Shown here one piece after another: positions 43,509 through 54,300 of a stretch of DNA of 64,000 nucleotides. This DNA is from Doryteuthis pealeii. Its lineage: Eukaryota; Mollusca; Cephalopoda; Myopsida; Loliginidae. Under the pieces are notes generated by a model that was not told the origin of the DNA, did no database searches, and worked only from the letters and a program-made list of their open reading frames with translations. The stretch covers positions 88,881,140 through 88,945,139 of the forward strand of contig CM042143.1 in assembly GCA_023376005.1 (NCBI GenBank). Reading direction: 5' to 3'. Numbering within the stretch: the stretch's first letter is position 1; the number at the start of each line of letters is the position of its first letter. The translations under genes were made by a program, and so were the position numbers.

Positions 43509-43659
43509 CCTCTGTCACCCAATAAACAGATATGTAAAACCTATATATTTATCTTATTATATTATATAACAGCTCTATTTTATATTGAGCACTCTACCAA
43601 TTAATACTGCCTTTGGTACACCATTCCAGCAAAAGCTGTAATAGTGACCATCTCACACT

Positions 43660-43684
43660 ACAGTGTATATATATATATATATAT
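43660..43684. repeat. (TA)n microsatellite
   Basis: Short TA run. Confidence 0.9.
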
Positions 43685-44164
43685 GTCGACTTTTCAGTAC
43701 AGCTACTAACCTGCATGAATGTTTAGAACACATGAAGTCGAAAAGCCAAGACATGATTGATCCACGAGGAGATGTCGAAATGGTGAGATGTATTCCTTAT
43801 AGATACCAATCTTTAAAAAACGAGAGAAGTATTAATTGTTTAACTATTTTCATGTGTTCCAATCACATCTTGATTTTTGCCTTTGCCTCTACCAACATTA
43901 TTATGAAACCAATGTCAGACGTCACCATGGACCAAAGGCCGACTGATTGGGTGCCAACCCTCTCCGACTGGGAAGCCAGTGCCACGGAATAGCGGTAGCA
44001 TAGGGTCGGGGGGGGCAAAATGAGACATTAACATTCAATTGTGAATGCTAATCAACAAACGGTTATGAAACTTTTCTACCTATTTTCCAAACTCAACTCA
44101 TTCAAAATATCCATCATCTTTATAACAACAAAAATCTTTTTTCCTTTACTTCTTTCATATTGTA

Positions 44165-44197
44165 CTGATGAAGGTTTCTATATAAACCGAAATGTTC
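44165..44197 (+). ncRNA. Hammerhead-like core (44.2 kb)
   Basis: CTGATGA (44165-44171), A, stem II GGTTT-CTATAT-AAACC (5 perfect pairs), GAAATGTTC. GAAATGTT looks like GAAACGTT after a CpG to TpG change. I see no adjacent stem I, so this is a decayed F4-like motif at best. Confidence 0.4.
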
Positions 44198-44269
44198 AAA
44201 CACCAACACTACGACCAATAATAAATTTCTATCCATTGTAACATCCTGAGTTTGTCTACATTTTTCCAC

Positions 44270-44283
44270 ATATACATATATAC

Positions 44284-44322
<39 letters not shown>
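44270..44322. repeat. (TA)n microsatellite
   Basis: TACATA then TA run, directly before the LINE relic. Confidence 0.9.
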
Positions 44323-44323
<1 letters not shown>

Positions 44324-44357
44324 TTTTTTTTCTGCTGTTGATGTCATTGTCCATGGG

Positions 44358-45072
44358 TCTACCATTGCCAATTCAGTCTTTACCGATGAAGACATCAACA
44401 GCAGAATTGCAAAAGCGACGGCAGTCATGGCGAAACTGAGCCAGTGAGTATGGGACAATGCCAGCCTTACCAAGAGAACAAAAATGCGCGTCTACAGAGC
44501 ATGTGTTCTCAGTACTCTCCTATAGTGAAGCCTGGATCACATACTCACGTCATGTGAAGAAACTGGACAGCTTTCACCTCAGATGCCTACGCCGCATTCT
44601 ACGCATTCGCTGGCAGGACAAAGTGCCCTATACAGAAGTGCTGGAAAGAGCAAACGTAAACAGCATGCCTGCCATCATCTGCGAGAGACGCCTGCGCTGG
44701 CTTGGCCATGTCAGGAGGATGGACAAAGGCCGCATCCCCCAAAGACCTACTGTATGGTGAACTAGTGGATGGCACTCGCCCGGTAGGGAGACCACACCTA
44801 TGCTTCAAAGATGTCTGGAAGAGAGACATGAAGACATGCCACATCGACATAAACACATGGGAGGTTTGTGCAGAAGACCATGCAACCTGGCGCCTCCTCG
44901 TCAAACAAGGAACAAAAGGGAGTGAAAAAGAGAGGAAAGAAGCCGCCACAGAAAAGAGAGACAACAGCACCTTCAACACCTACAGAAAGCATCACCTTTT
45001 GTTTGCAATCACTGTACCAGAGATTGCCGTTCAAAGATCGGTCTATTCAGCCACTCACGTAGCTGTAGGTAA
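44358..45072 (+). pseudogene. LINE ORF C-terminus with zinc finger, dead copy
   Basis: Reading across frames: STIANSVFTDEDINSRIAKA, then NASLTKRTKMRVYRACVLST, then SEAWITYSRHVKKLDSFHLR with CLRRILRIRW, then RLRWLGHVRRMDKGRIP, then KDLLYGELVDGTRPVGRPHL, ending CNHCTRDCRSKIGLFSHSR. The LDSFHxRCLRxILxIRWQD and LRWxGHVxRM blocks and the terminal Cys/His finger are a very common LINE ORF end. Damage: a TGA at 44445-44447 (CAG TGA GTA, probably from CGA) and frameshifts near 44520, 44740 and 45003. Frames 44458-44760 and 44702-45109 are its pieces. The clade is not assigned. Confidence 0.85.
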
Positions 45073-45219
45073 AAAAAAAAAATGGACACTACACAATCGT
45101 CTTAAATAGATGGAAGGTTGCCAACAACAATTAATTTTTACAAATGGTTGATATATATATATTAGTTTTTACAAATTGTTGATATATCATATATAACCAT
45201 ATGTAATATACCCACTGTT

Positions 45220-45224
<5 letters not shown>

Positions 45225-45252
<28 letters not shown>
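45225..45252. repeat. (TG)n(TA)n microsatellite
   Basis: GT then TA run. 45110-45930 otherwise holds no recognised gene. Confidence 0.9.
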
Positions 45253-45929
45253 GGACACATATACTCAAGTGCATAACTATACATATCATATATGCATTTA
45301 AGTGTGAAGATATCTCTTAACATAGAAACATGAACCTGTACACTTATCAATGTATAGTTAATACATACTAGTTCTTATATAAATTCATATATCACATATA
45401 TGTATATATGAGTACAGAAAAAATGTAACTATATATATAAAGTGAACATACACATCAGTTCTTTCATATGATTATAAAAGATGTATGTGCATCAATACCT
45501 GTATATGTGACCGGCGTTACATACAGTATAGATATTTACCTGGGCCAGGTGAAACAAAAGACAAAATAAACCGGGCTGAGAATGGTACAAGCGATTACAC
45601 CTTCCTTGTCGGATGCACCTGCCAAAATGCTTAGTTGAGGAATAAGCACAAAAAAAAGCAAGAAATAAAAAAAATAAAAAAATGCAGATAGTAAAGTTAA
45701 GAATTCTTTTGTCAAAAACGTTTTTCTTTTTTGGCTTTGGTAAAGTGATACGTTCTTTCTTCAATAAAGGGAAAGCCTCTTGGTGTCTAGGTTTTGTTTG
45801 AGATCACTCCAAGTTATGCCATCTATCTCACAGGTAGATCTATAAAACATTTGGCATTACCATAGGTGAATCTTTGGAAAAACCAAAATGATGATATCAG
45901 GAAGAAAGGAAGTGAATTAATACATAGAC

Positions 45930-46044
45930 AAGATATATATATATATATATATATATGCATATATATATATACACATATACATTTAAGTATATAATAAATG
46001 GAATATATGTATATACATATATAGACACACATATACATATTCAT

Positions 46045-46121
<77 letters not shown>

Positions 46122-46293
46122 GAGTGTGTGTGTATGAATATATATATATGCGTGTCTATATATGTATATACATATATTCCATTTATTATAAACTCATATG
46201 TATATGTGTATATATGTATGTATAGATATGTGTATATGTGTGTGTATATATATAGATATATGTATGTGTGTGTATATATGTATATGTGTGTAC

Positions 46294-46330
<37 letters not shown>

Positions 46331-46477
46331 TAGAGAGATATGTGTGTGTGTATATATATATATATATTATATAGAGAGAGAGAGAGATATGTATATATAT
46401 ATGTGTGTGTGTATATATATATATATATATTAGAGAGAGAGGAAGATAGAGAGAGAGATAGATGTGTATATATATTA

Positions 46478-46554
<77 letters not shown>

Positions 46555-46557
46555 TAG

Positions 46558-46612
<55 letters not shown>

Positions 46613-46624
46613 TAGATGTGCGTG

Positions 46625-46691
<67 letters not shown>

Positions 46692-46692
46692 G
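45930..46692. repeat. Compound microsatellite with foldback
   Basis: Alternating blocks of (TA)n, (CA/TG)n and (GA)n. The section 45980-46205 is itself an inverted repeat (AATGGAATATATGTATATAC and GTATATACATATATTCCATT). Frames translating to Tyr-Ile repeats on both strands are artefacts of TA repeats. Confidence 0.95.
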
Positions 46693-46949
46693 TATAAACT
46701 GATTGAAAAATAGATAAATTGGCTAGTGTGTAAAGGTATTGAAGCCTGGGGATCATTTTTGAAAGATAGCAGAAAGAAATAAGAGAAATAAAAGTATGTT
46801 TTTTTTTTAATTGAATTTTAAAATCTTTTCCAACAAAAAGATAAGAATGCATTTGTTTTAAAGTTCTGTTTTGAAATTTGTTAAAATTATGCAAACTCAA
46901 ATTTCATAGATTCTAGTGATTTGTTGATAACATTATGTGTCATCAGTGG

Positions 46950-47110
46950 ATTTTTTATTCATTTTAACAGCATGTTAACCTGTCTAAGGTTATTTTATGC
47001 CTTGAAGTTAGGGAATTGCATTCATTGTATGTTTATTTTGACATTTTTTTGTTTTGTTGTTTTTTACAAGTTTTTTTTTTTACAATGGATAAAAATGATG
47101 TTGAAGCTTG
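46950..47110 (+). repeat. RepA-related subfamily, copy 1
   Basis: TTTTAACAGCATGTTAACCT, GTCTAAGGTTATTTTATGCC, GAATTGCATTCATTGTATG. Related copies at 47220-47350, 47470-47570 and 56100-56180. Confidence 0.65.
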
Positions 47111-47219
47111 GTGCTTCTTTTGGAAGCATCATCTCTTGAGATAGAAATAGATATATAGATATGAATAGGCTGAGATAGATATAAAATAAGCTGGGATATG
47201 TACATATATATACGTGATT

Positions 47220-47410
47220 GGTTTTAACAGCATGTTACCTGTCTAAGGTTAATGCCTAGAAGTTAAGGAATTGAATTCATTGTATGTTATTTTGACATTT
47301 TTTTGTTTTGTTGTTTTTTTACAAGTTTCTTTTTTTTTTGTACAATGGATAAAAATGAAGAATGTATGTGATTTCCTAACCTTTAGGCATAAAATAACCC
47401 TCGACAGGTT
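47220..47410 (+). repeat. RepA-related subfamily, copy 2
   Basis: GGTTTTAACAGCATGTTACC, GGAATTGAATTCATTGTATG, TACAATGGATAAAAATGAAG. Confidence 0.65.
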
Positions 47411-47469
47411 GACAAGGCATTACAATCAATCTATCAACAGATTTTCCAAAGCAATCCTCAGATTTTGAT

Positions 47470-47725
47470 TGATTAATTTTAATGGCATGACAAATCGTCT
47501 AGGGTTATTTTATACCTAGTGGTTAGTGAATTGTATTCATTGAACATTTATACTTACATTCTTTGTGCAGTAGTTTTGTTTTTTTTTGTTTTTTTGCACA
47601 TGGTCCTATTGAATATGAATAATTTTAAATCAGAGATAGGATCATAATAAGTATAACCACTCTGGGTCAGAGTAGACCTGGGAGTAATGGTAATGCAGGG
47701 GTTCTTTACACTCCCCAGATCACCA
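47470..47725 (+). repeat. RepA-related piece
   Basis: AATGGCATGACAAATCGTCT, then GATAGGATCATAATAAGTAT and CTCTGGGTCAGAGTAGACCT as in RepA. Confidence 0.65.
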
Positions 47726-48064
47726 GAACCAACAAGTAAAAATGAAACAGCCAGACAAAAAAAAGAAGCAACAAGTACGTAGACATCACAGCTGAAGTAG
47801 AAAGAAGAAGTAGTAGAATAGAAAGAAAGTAACAGCAAGTAAGTTATGTATATGTCTAAATACTCTCTCTCTCTCACTATCACCTAAGAACTCTTGTTAT
47901 GTACCTGATGAGTAAGGGGTACATAACACCAACAAGTTAAGTCACTCAAAGACTGTTATTGATACCATGTAACTCAGTATTACCTGCCACATGGTTGGAC
48001 GGTCAATGATCAAACAAGTTTCCCCACTCAGCTTAGGTGATGAGAAGAGCAGAAAGTTGTCAGT

Positions 48065-48620
48065 TGGTTTGTTGGGTTTTACGGCATGTCAACCCTTGTT
48101 GGGCCATTTTATGCTGAAGACATTTTTGTTTTATTCATTTTTGATGGGTATTCAAGATTTTGAACTCATTTGTTTTAAAAACATTTTTTTAAACTTATGT
48201 TTTTCTAGTTAACCCATAGACAGGGCCCTAGCAGGTACTACCACCCTGAGTCAGAGTGGACCTCGGAATAATGGTGATGAAGGGGTACTCTACATTTCAC
48301 AAGCTCCAGAACTGGAACTTCACCATCAGATAGAGTTTAATGTCATACCCAGAACACTAAGACCCTCAATCACTGCCTTCTAGCACATATATGATAAAAA
48401 GGGTTGACGGGTTACCATAAGGGCGATAGGGTTGGGACAATCATATAAATGCTAGGGCTTGATGTGACCTGGGCCAAAGGGGAATGTTGCATGTCATGAA
48501 TTGCTCAGCCACCAGGGCTTCATCCTCAAGCATCACCGGTCACCACCAGCAACCAACAGGTGGCCCCACAGGGAGAGTCTTACCTCTTTGCAGTGGTGGT
48601 GTATTCTAAATCCCTAGCCC
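48065..48620 (+). repeat. RepA copy, full length
   Basis: Best full copy: TTGGTTTGTTGGGTTTTACG, GCATGTCAACCCTTGTTGGG, ... GCACATATATGATAAAAAGG, GGGCGATAGGGTTGGGACAA, ... ACAGGTGGCCCCACAGGGAG, CTCTTTGCAGTGGTGG. It shows that the two RepA modules belong to one element of about 550-600 bp. Confidence 0.85.
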
Positions 48621-48964
48621 TAGGGCTGGAGAGCAGTAGGCACCCACCAAGATGAAAAATAACATCTGTCAAAAGGGTTTGTTGGTTATTTTATGGCATG
48701 TCAACCCTTTTGAGTTCATCTAATGCCAAATTAAGTCATTTTGATATCAAGTTGCTTACAGAACCTGCTGTTGGTTAAATGGTCACCCATCTAAGTACTG
48801 AATAGGCTCATCTTTGCTTAACCTAAGTGATCTAGCAGGACCCCCTGTCAAATGGGAAGATTTTTTTGAAAAACCAAATAATATGGTCAAAAACATATAT
48901 TTTTAATATCCCAACGTAAAATAATTTTTGACCATATCATTCATTTTTTCAAAAAGATCTTTTT

Positions 48965-49010
48965 ATTCTGCCTGATAAATGCATGAAACCCACAGAGTCA
49001 CGGTTAGAAT
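48965..49010 (+). ncRNA. Hammerhead relic F3 (49.0 kb)
   Basis: ATTCT (stem I), GC, CTGATAA (48972-48978, G8 replaced by A), shortened stem II ATGCAT, GAA, stem III ACC...GGT, T (49005), AGAAT (stem I, pairs with ATTCT). Helices I and III remain; the core G8 mutation and shortened stem II indicate an inactive copy. Confidence 0.5.
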
Positions 49011-49129
49011 AATCATATAATTAAATATATATACACAAACTAATATATATATATGTATATAAATCCGCTCTACTTACGTATTGAGCACTTTATATTTGTT
49101 ATAACACTGACTTACCCGAGTAACACTTA

Positions 49130-49178
49130 TAACAACCAAATATTGAGATCAACCCAATATTTTTACCGGTAAGCCATT

Positions 49179-49216
<38 letters not shown>

Positions 49217-49290
49217 TTATATATATGTGTGTGTGTGTGTGTGTAAAAGGAATGGCTTACTGGTAAAAATGGGTTGGTCTCAATATATAT
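49130..49290. repeat. Foldback with (TA)n(GT)n loop
   Basis: ATTGAGATCAACCCAATATT...GTAAGCCATTCC and GGAATGGCTTACTGGTAAAA...GGTCTCAATAT are complementary across the microsatellite. Confidence 0.8.
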
Positions 49291-49375
49291 AAAATAGAAA
49301 AAGAAATTATTCTGAAAAAAAAAAAAATTAAAAAATATTTTTCTATATACTGTCAGATACATTTTCATATTTTAC

Positions 49376-49376
49376 T

Positions 49377-49419
<43 letters not shown>

Positions 49420-49420
49420 G
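49376..49420. repeat. (CA)n(TA)n microsatellite
   Basis: CA then TA run. 49420-50148 has a purine-rich block (49485-49610) and no recognised gene. Confidence 0.9.
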
Positions 49421-50147
49421 GGTCATTCAATAAATAAGGTGAATTTTGCCTAAGGAATTGGCAAAAATTGAGTAGGCTGTGAGAAGAAAAAAAAATTTGG
49501 TTTACTGACTCAAAGACTAAAATGGAAAAAAAAGAAAAAAAAAAGAAAGGAAAATAGAGGGAAAAAGAAAGGAAAAAAAAGGTGGAAGAAGAAGAAAAAG
49601 AGAAGAACATTACTAAACAGTTAAGCTGTATAGCCTAATTCAGTTGTATGGAGTTTTGGTAAAAGTATCTAAATCCTCGGGGCAGTGTTTACATGGAATC
49701 CAGGTAGTAATTAGTTCACAGAACTAAGTGAAGCAAAAAGTGAGTTTAAAACAAAATGGCATTCGCATGCAAAAACAGTCAAGATGCGGAGAAAGGAAGA
49801 AGGGTGGAAAAAAGCTGGCCAGACAGACGAATGAACGGACGGAAGGTTGGATAGACTGATGTACGGACAGATAGCTATCAGTACTCTCTGCCGCCACCAT
49901 CGCCGCTGGTCAGCCCATTAGCATCAGTGAAGCAGATGAAGGGAAGGAAGATCACGCCTCATCACAACCTTAGAGTTGTCGTCATTGTCTTGCTCGTTTG
50001 CAGAATCCAAAGAAAGAAGTTACTAATTTAGGCAAAATTTCTACGTAATAAATATGGCAGACGCAACGCTTGGGATTGGTAGGGCAGGGGGGAGGGAGGA
50101 TAAAAAGCACCTGTTTATTTGGTATCGGTGGTATTGACCTCGTTTAT

Positions 50148-50425
50148 ATGGTCCAGTTTAGCTCAATCGGTAGAGCGTCAGCCTAGAAATCACAAGGTTC
50201 CGGGTTCGGTACCAGTCCTTGCTAACTCAGTGCATGAGTAACACAGGGATCTGTGCGGTAAAGAGAGGAGCTGATGGTAGGTGTGACACCCTACCTCAGA
50301 TGCTAAAACAATCTCCTTGTTCTAGCACTAGTGAAAAGGTGGTAGACTCCCTCACTGTCTGGCTGATACCAACTTTAAGCCACTCCAATGACTTTACTTA
50401 CTTACATAGAGGGCAATTCAAACGG
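50148..50425 (+). mobile_element. SINE-K reference copy, tRNA-derived
   Basis: Head GTCCAGTTTAGCTCAATCGG...TAGAGCGTCAGCC (A-box TAGCTCAATCGGTAGAGC), then GGTTCCGGGTTCGGTACC (B-box GGTTCGGTACC). The body follows: CAGTGCATGAGTAACACAGG, TGCGGTAAAGAGAGGAGCTG, CTACCTCAGATGCTAAAACA, CTCCCTCACTGTCTGGCTGA, ending ACTTTACTTACTTACATA. The head resembles a tRNA (Lys- or Arg-like) but lacks a clean anticodon arm. It is the best-preserved member in the window; the frame 50219-50428 is not a gene. Confidence 0.9.
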
Positions 50426-50462
50426 TAGGTGTGGTACAGCATAAAACTCCCATATTTATGTG

Positions 50463-50757
50463 GATTGGGACATACCCATTAATGTTCATAGGTAGGGTAT
50501 ATGAAGACTGGGACATACCCAATAATGTTCATAGGTAGGGTATATGAAGACTGGGACATACCCATTAATGTTTATAGGTAGGGTATATGAAGACTGGGAC
50601 ATACCCATTAATGTTCATAGGGAGGGTATATGAAGACTGGGACATACCCATTAATGTTCATAGGTAGGGTATATGAAGACTGGGACATACCATTAATGTT
50701 CATAGGTAGGGTATATGAAGACTGGGACATACCCATTAATGTTCATAGGTAGGGTAT
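50463..50757. repeat. 43-bp minisatellite, about 7 copies
   Basis: Unit GACTGGGACATACCCATTAA...GGTAGGGTATATGAA, nearly identical in seven tandem copies with a few single-base changes and one 1-bp deletion. Confidence 0.97.
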
Positions 50758-51054
50758 ATAACACAAACTGTACATCACTGAAATTCGTTAACCAAAAACA
50801 AAATTGCATGTATAATGATAATGTGGTTGTCAGTTAGCTCTTACCTTTGAGGAGAACTTTGGTTTGTGAACTGATCTAAGAAAAAGGCTAAACTGTCCAA
50901 ATGTGAGAAAGTGAGTCTTTACTCTAAATACAAAGAAGCAGTCTGGTTTGAAAATATTATTGTTAATACAAAGCAATAATCCTAACAATTATCAACCAAC
51001 TAAAAACATCCTGTCTCTTTAGACAAGTCCGTACATGTGATAGTCCTTTATGCA

Positions 51055-51265
51055 ACAGTATCATCATCATCATCATCATCATCATGTCGTGCAATTAGCA
51101 CAGATATCCATGACAAACTCTTGTCAACCTTCTCTATCATTCATTGTCCCAGGGAGGTCCTCTGTCCAGCATTCGCACATCTGGTCAATGTAGGTCCTTG
51201 CTGATCGGCCCACATTAGCATGTCCATGTGTTGGTTTCCATAGGAGAATGTCGCTTATGATTTCA
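51055..51265. repeat. (ATC)n and GC-richer repeat
   Basis: ATC run then GTCGTGCAATTAGCACAGAT and GTCAATGTAGGTCCTTGCTG, related to 21390-21560. Confidence 0.6.
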
Positions 51266-51272
51266 ATGCTTG

Positions 51273-51460
51273 CGATCTCGGTTCATAAGTACATTTTTTC
51301 ATTTACACCGTCAACATCCGGTTGTTTGTTAGGGGTTTAGGTTAGGGTTTAGGGTTAGGGTTAGTTTTATAATTAAAAAAAAACTTTAAAAAATCGTCTG
51401 TTAAAAACAACCGAATATTGACGGTGTAAATGAAAAAAATGTACTTATGAATCGAGATCG
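51273..51460. mobile_element. MITE-like foldback with telomere-like core
   Basis: Terminal inverted repeats of about 55 bp (CGATCTCGGTTCATAAGTAC... and GTACTTATGAATCGAGATCG) enclose GGGTTTAGGTTAGGGTTTAG and GGTTAGGG. It is 188 bp long with no coding sequence. I do not see a clear target-site duplication. Confidence 0.8.
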
Positions 51461-51464
51461 TAAA

Positions 51465-52318
51465 AGGGGTGCCTAAAGTTCATATGGTCCAATTTTTCTC
51501 CCTAAACCAGAGTTTCACGTATTCGATCTTCAGTTTGACAGGAAAATGGTCATTATTCATTATTACTTGTTCATCGCAAATAAGTGAATGAAAAAAAAAA
51601 TGTGATGCTGATAGCTCTTTGTCTGTAAGTAATAGGGCTAGTCAACGGATTGCGTTGATTATTTTATTGAAACGAAAGGAGAATTTGTCAGATCTAGTGA
51701 CTAGGTTGATTCCCAGTCAAAGCACAAATATCAGCGCATTTGAGAAGCTAGTCTATTTTGAATATTCTAGATTAAAATTTGGCAATTAAAACAAGTCTTG
51801 GGCCCCCCTCACATTCTCATTCTAATCAAATCCAGAAGACCACATCATAAAAATAAAAATAAAAAAATTTAAGATTTCAACACTTGAAAAAAGTTATTTG
51901 AAAATTTAAGCTATTTTCTTAAAACTCAAATTTGGACAAAGAAAAGGAAGAAGAAAAAGACGTTCATGTGGAACCCATTTTACAAGTTTATGAAGAATTC
52001 CTGTAAAAGAGAAACCAAAGTTAAATGATTCATCTTTAATCTTTTAGCAAGTTGACATATTCCTTGTGCTCTATCATTCTTCCAACCTTTATAGATTTGA
52101 AAGTCTTCCAGAACATTCTTTATTCATAAGCTGAAAATCCTCATAAAAAATAACTTTCCAAGCATGTTTTGCAGTTACCCTTTATTCCAGATAAAACATG
52201 AAGAACAAACTATTGAATGTTCATGATTTTTACCAAGTAAAATCATTGATTTTTCATAAGTTATTCTTGAAGCATATGTATATACAAACATTAAAGATAT
52301 GATTACACTTCAAAGCAT
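51465..52318. other. No gene seen
   Basis: AT-rich, unassigned, leading into the satellite array. Confidence 0.45.
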
Positions 52319-54077
52319 TTCTATGATATCTCTAACATTACTAATTATTATTATTTATTTCTATGATATCTCTTACATTACTAATTATTATTATTTATTT
52401 CTATGATATCTCTAACATTACTAATTATTATTATTTATTTATGATATCTCTACATTATATTATTATTATTTATTTCTATTCTCTAACATTAATAATTATT
52501 ATTATTATTTCTATGATATCTCTAACATTTATTATTATATTATTTATTTCTATGATATCTCTAACATTACTAATTATTATTATTTATTTCTATGATATCT
52601 CTAACATTATTAATTATTATTATTTATTTCTATATCTCTAACATTAATAATTATTATTATTTATTTCTATGATATCTCTAACATTATTAATTATTATTAT
52701 TTATTTCTATGATATCTCTAACATTACTAATTATTATTATTTATTTCTATGATATCTCTTACATTACTAATTATTATTATTTATTTCTATGATATCTCTT
52801 ACATTACTAATTATTATTATTTATTTCTATGATATCTCTAACTATGATATCTCTAGCATTACTGATTATTATTATTTATTCTATGATATCTCTTACATTA
52901 CTAATTATTATTATTTATTTCTATGATATCTCTTACATTACTAATTATTATTATTTATTTCTATGATATCTCTAACATTACTGATTATTATTATTTATTT
53001 CTATGATTATTATTATTTATTTCTATGATATCTCTTACATTACTAATTATTATTATTTATTTCTATGATATCTCTAACATTACTGATTATTATTATTTAT
53101 TTCTATGATATCTCTAGCATTACTGATTATTATTATTTATTTTCTATGATATCTCTTACATACTAATTATTATTATTTATTTCTATGATATCTCTCATTA
53201 CTTACTGATTTATTATTATTTATTTCTATGATATCTCTTACATTACTATTATTATTATTTCTATGATATCTCTTACATTCTAATTATTATTATTTATTTC
53301 TATGATATCTCTTACATTACTAATTATTATTATTTATTTCTATGATATCTCTAACATTACTGATTATTATTATTTATTTCTATGATATCTCTAACATTAC
53401 TGATTATTATTATTTATTTCTATGATATCTCTAGCATTACTGATTATTATTATTCATTTATTTGATATCTCTAACATTACTAATTATCATTATTATTTCT
53501 ATGATATCTCTTACATTACTAATTATTATTATTTATTTCTATGATATCTCTTACATTACTTATTATTATTTATTTCTATGATATCTAACATTACTGATTA
53601 TTATTATTTATTTCTATGATATCTCTAGCATTACTGATTATTATTATTTATTTCTATGATATCTCTTACATTACTAATTATTATTATTTATTTCTATGAT
53701 ATCTCTAACATTACTGATTATTATTATTTATTTCTGATATCTCTTACATTACTAATTATTATTATTTATTTCTATGATATCTCTTACATTACTAATTATT
53801 ATTATTATTTTATTTCTATGATATCTCTAACATTACTGATTATTATTATTTATTTCTATGATATCTCTAGCATTACTGATTATTATTCATTTATTTGATA
53901 TCTCTAACATTACTAATTATCATTATTTATTTCTATGATATCTCTAACATTACTAATTATTATTATTTATTTCTATGATATCTCTAACATTATTAATTAT
54001 TATTATTTATTTCTATATCTCTAACATTACTAATTATTATTATTTATTTCTATGATATCTCTAACATTACTAAATAT
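52319..54077. repeat. 40-bp satellite array, about 44 units
   Basis: Unit CTATGATATCTCTAACATTA / CTAATTATTATTATTTATTT. Variants at two sites (CTAACATT, CTTACATT, CTAGCATT; ACTAATT, ACTGATT) alternate and some units are shortened. A marked block (CTAGCATTACTGATTATTAT then CATTTATTTGATATC) occurs at about 53431 and again at about 53867, which suggests a higher-order period near 435 bp. Frames such as 52363-52641 and 53656-53898 are readings of the repeat. Confidence 0.97.
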
Positions 54078-54184
54078 TTATTATTTATTATTAACATTAT
54101 TAATTTACTCATTTTTTTTATTTTTACTTATTCTCAGCACTTTATTGGTTTGTTTTAATATATTCTATTTATATTTATATACTT

Positions 54185-54209
54185 TTATATATTTATATTT
54201 ATTTTATAT

Positions 54210-54240
<31 letters not shown>

Positions 54241-54300
54241 TTATATTTTTTTATATATTTATATTTATATATGTTTTAATATATTCTATTTATATTTATT
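54185..54300. repeat. TATATTTATA-rich low complexity
   Basis: TA and TATTTA repeats right after the satellite. 54300-55110 holds poly-T runs and no recognised gene. Confidence 0.85.

Larger units (their letters stand above)
43319..43566. mobile_element. F3 element: inverted pair of hammerheads
   Basis: Left arm 43319-43430 and right arm 43452-43566 are nearly perfect reverse complements around a centre of about 20 bp. Each arm holds a hammerhead, so both strands are predicted to encode one. TATA-rich sequence lies at both ends. This is a dispersed ribozyme element (retrozyme or Penelope terminal repeat type) in a tail-to-tail arrangement. Confidence 0.75.

Noticed and set aside
46186..46900. 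Long Tyr-Ile-rich open frames on both strands
   Set aside because: Direct translation of (TA)n, (GA)n and (TG)n microsatellites.
50155..50225. tRNA gene candidate with good A and B boxes
   Set aside because: Followed by the conserved SINE-K body and repeated in decayed form elsewhere; no complete cloverleaf.
52363..53898. Repetitive 'MISLTLLIIIIYFYDISN' frames
   Set aside because: Readings of the 40-bp satellite; frames break wherever unit length varies.
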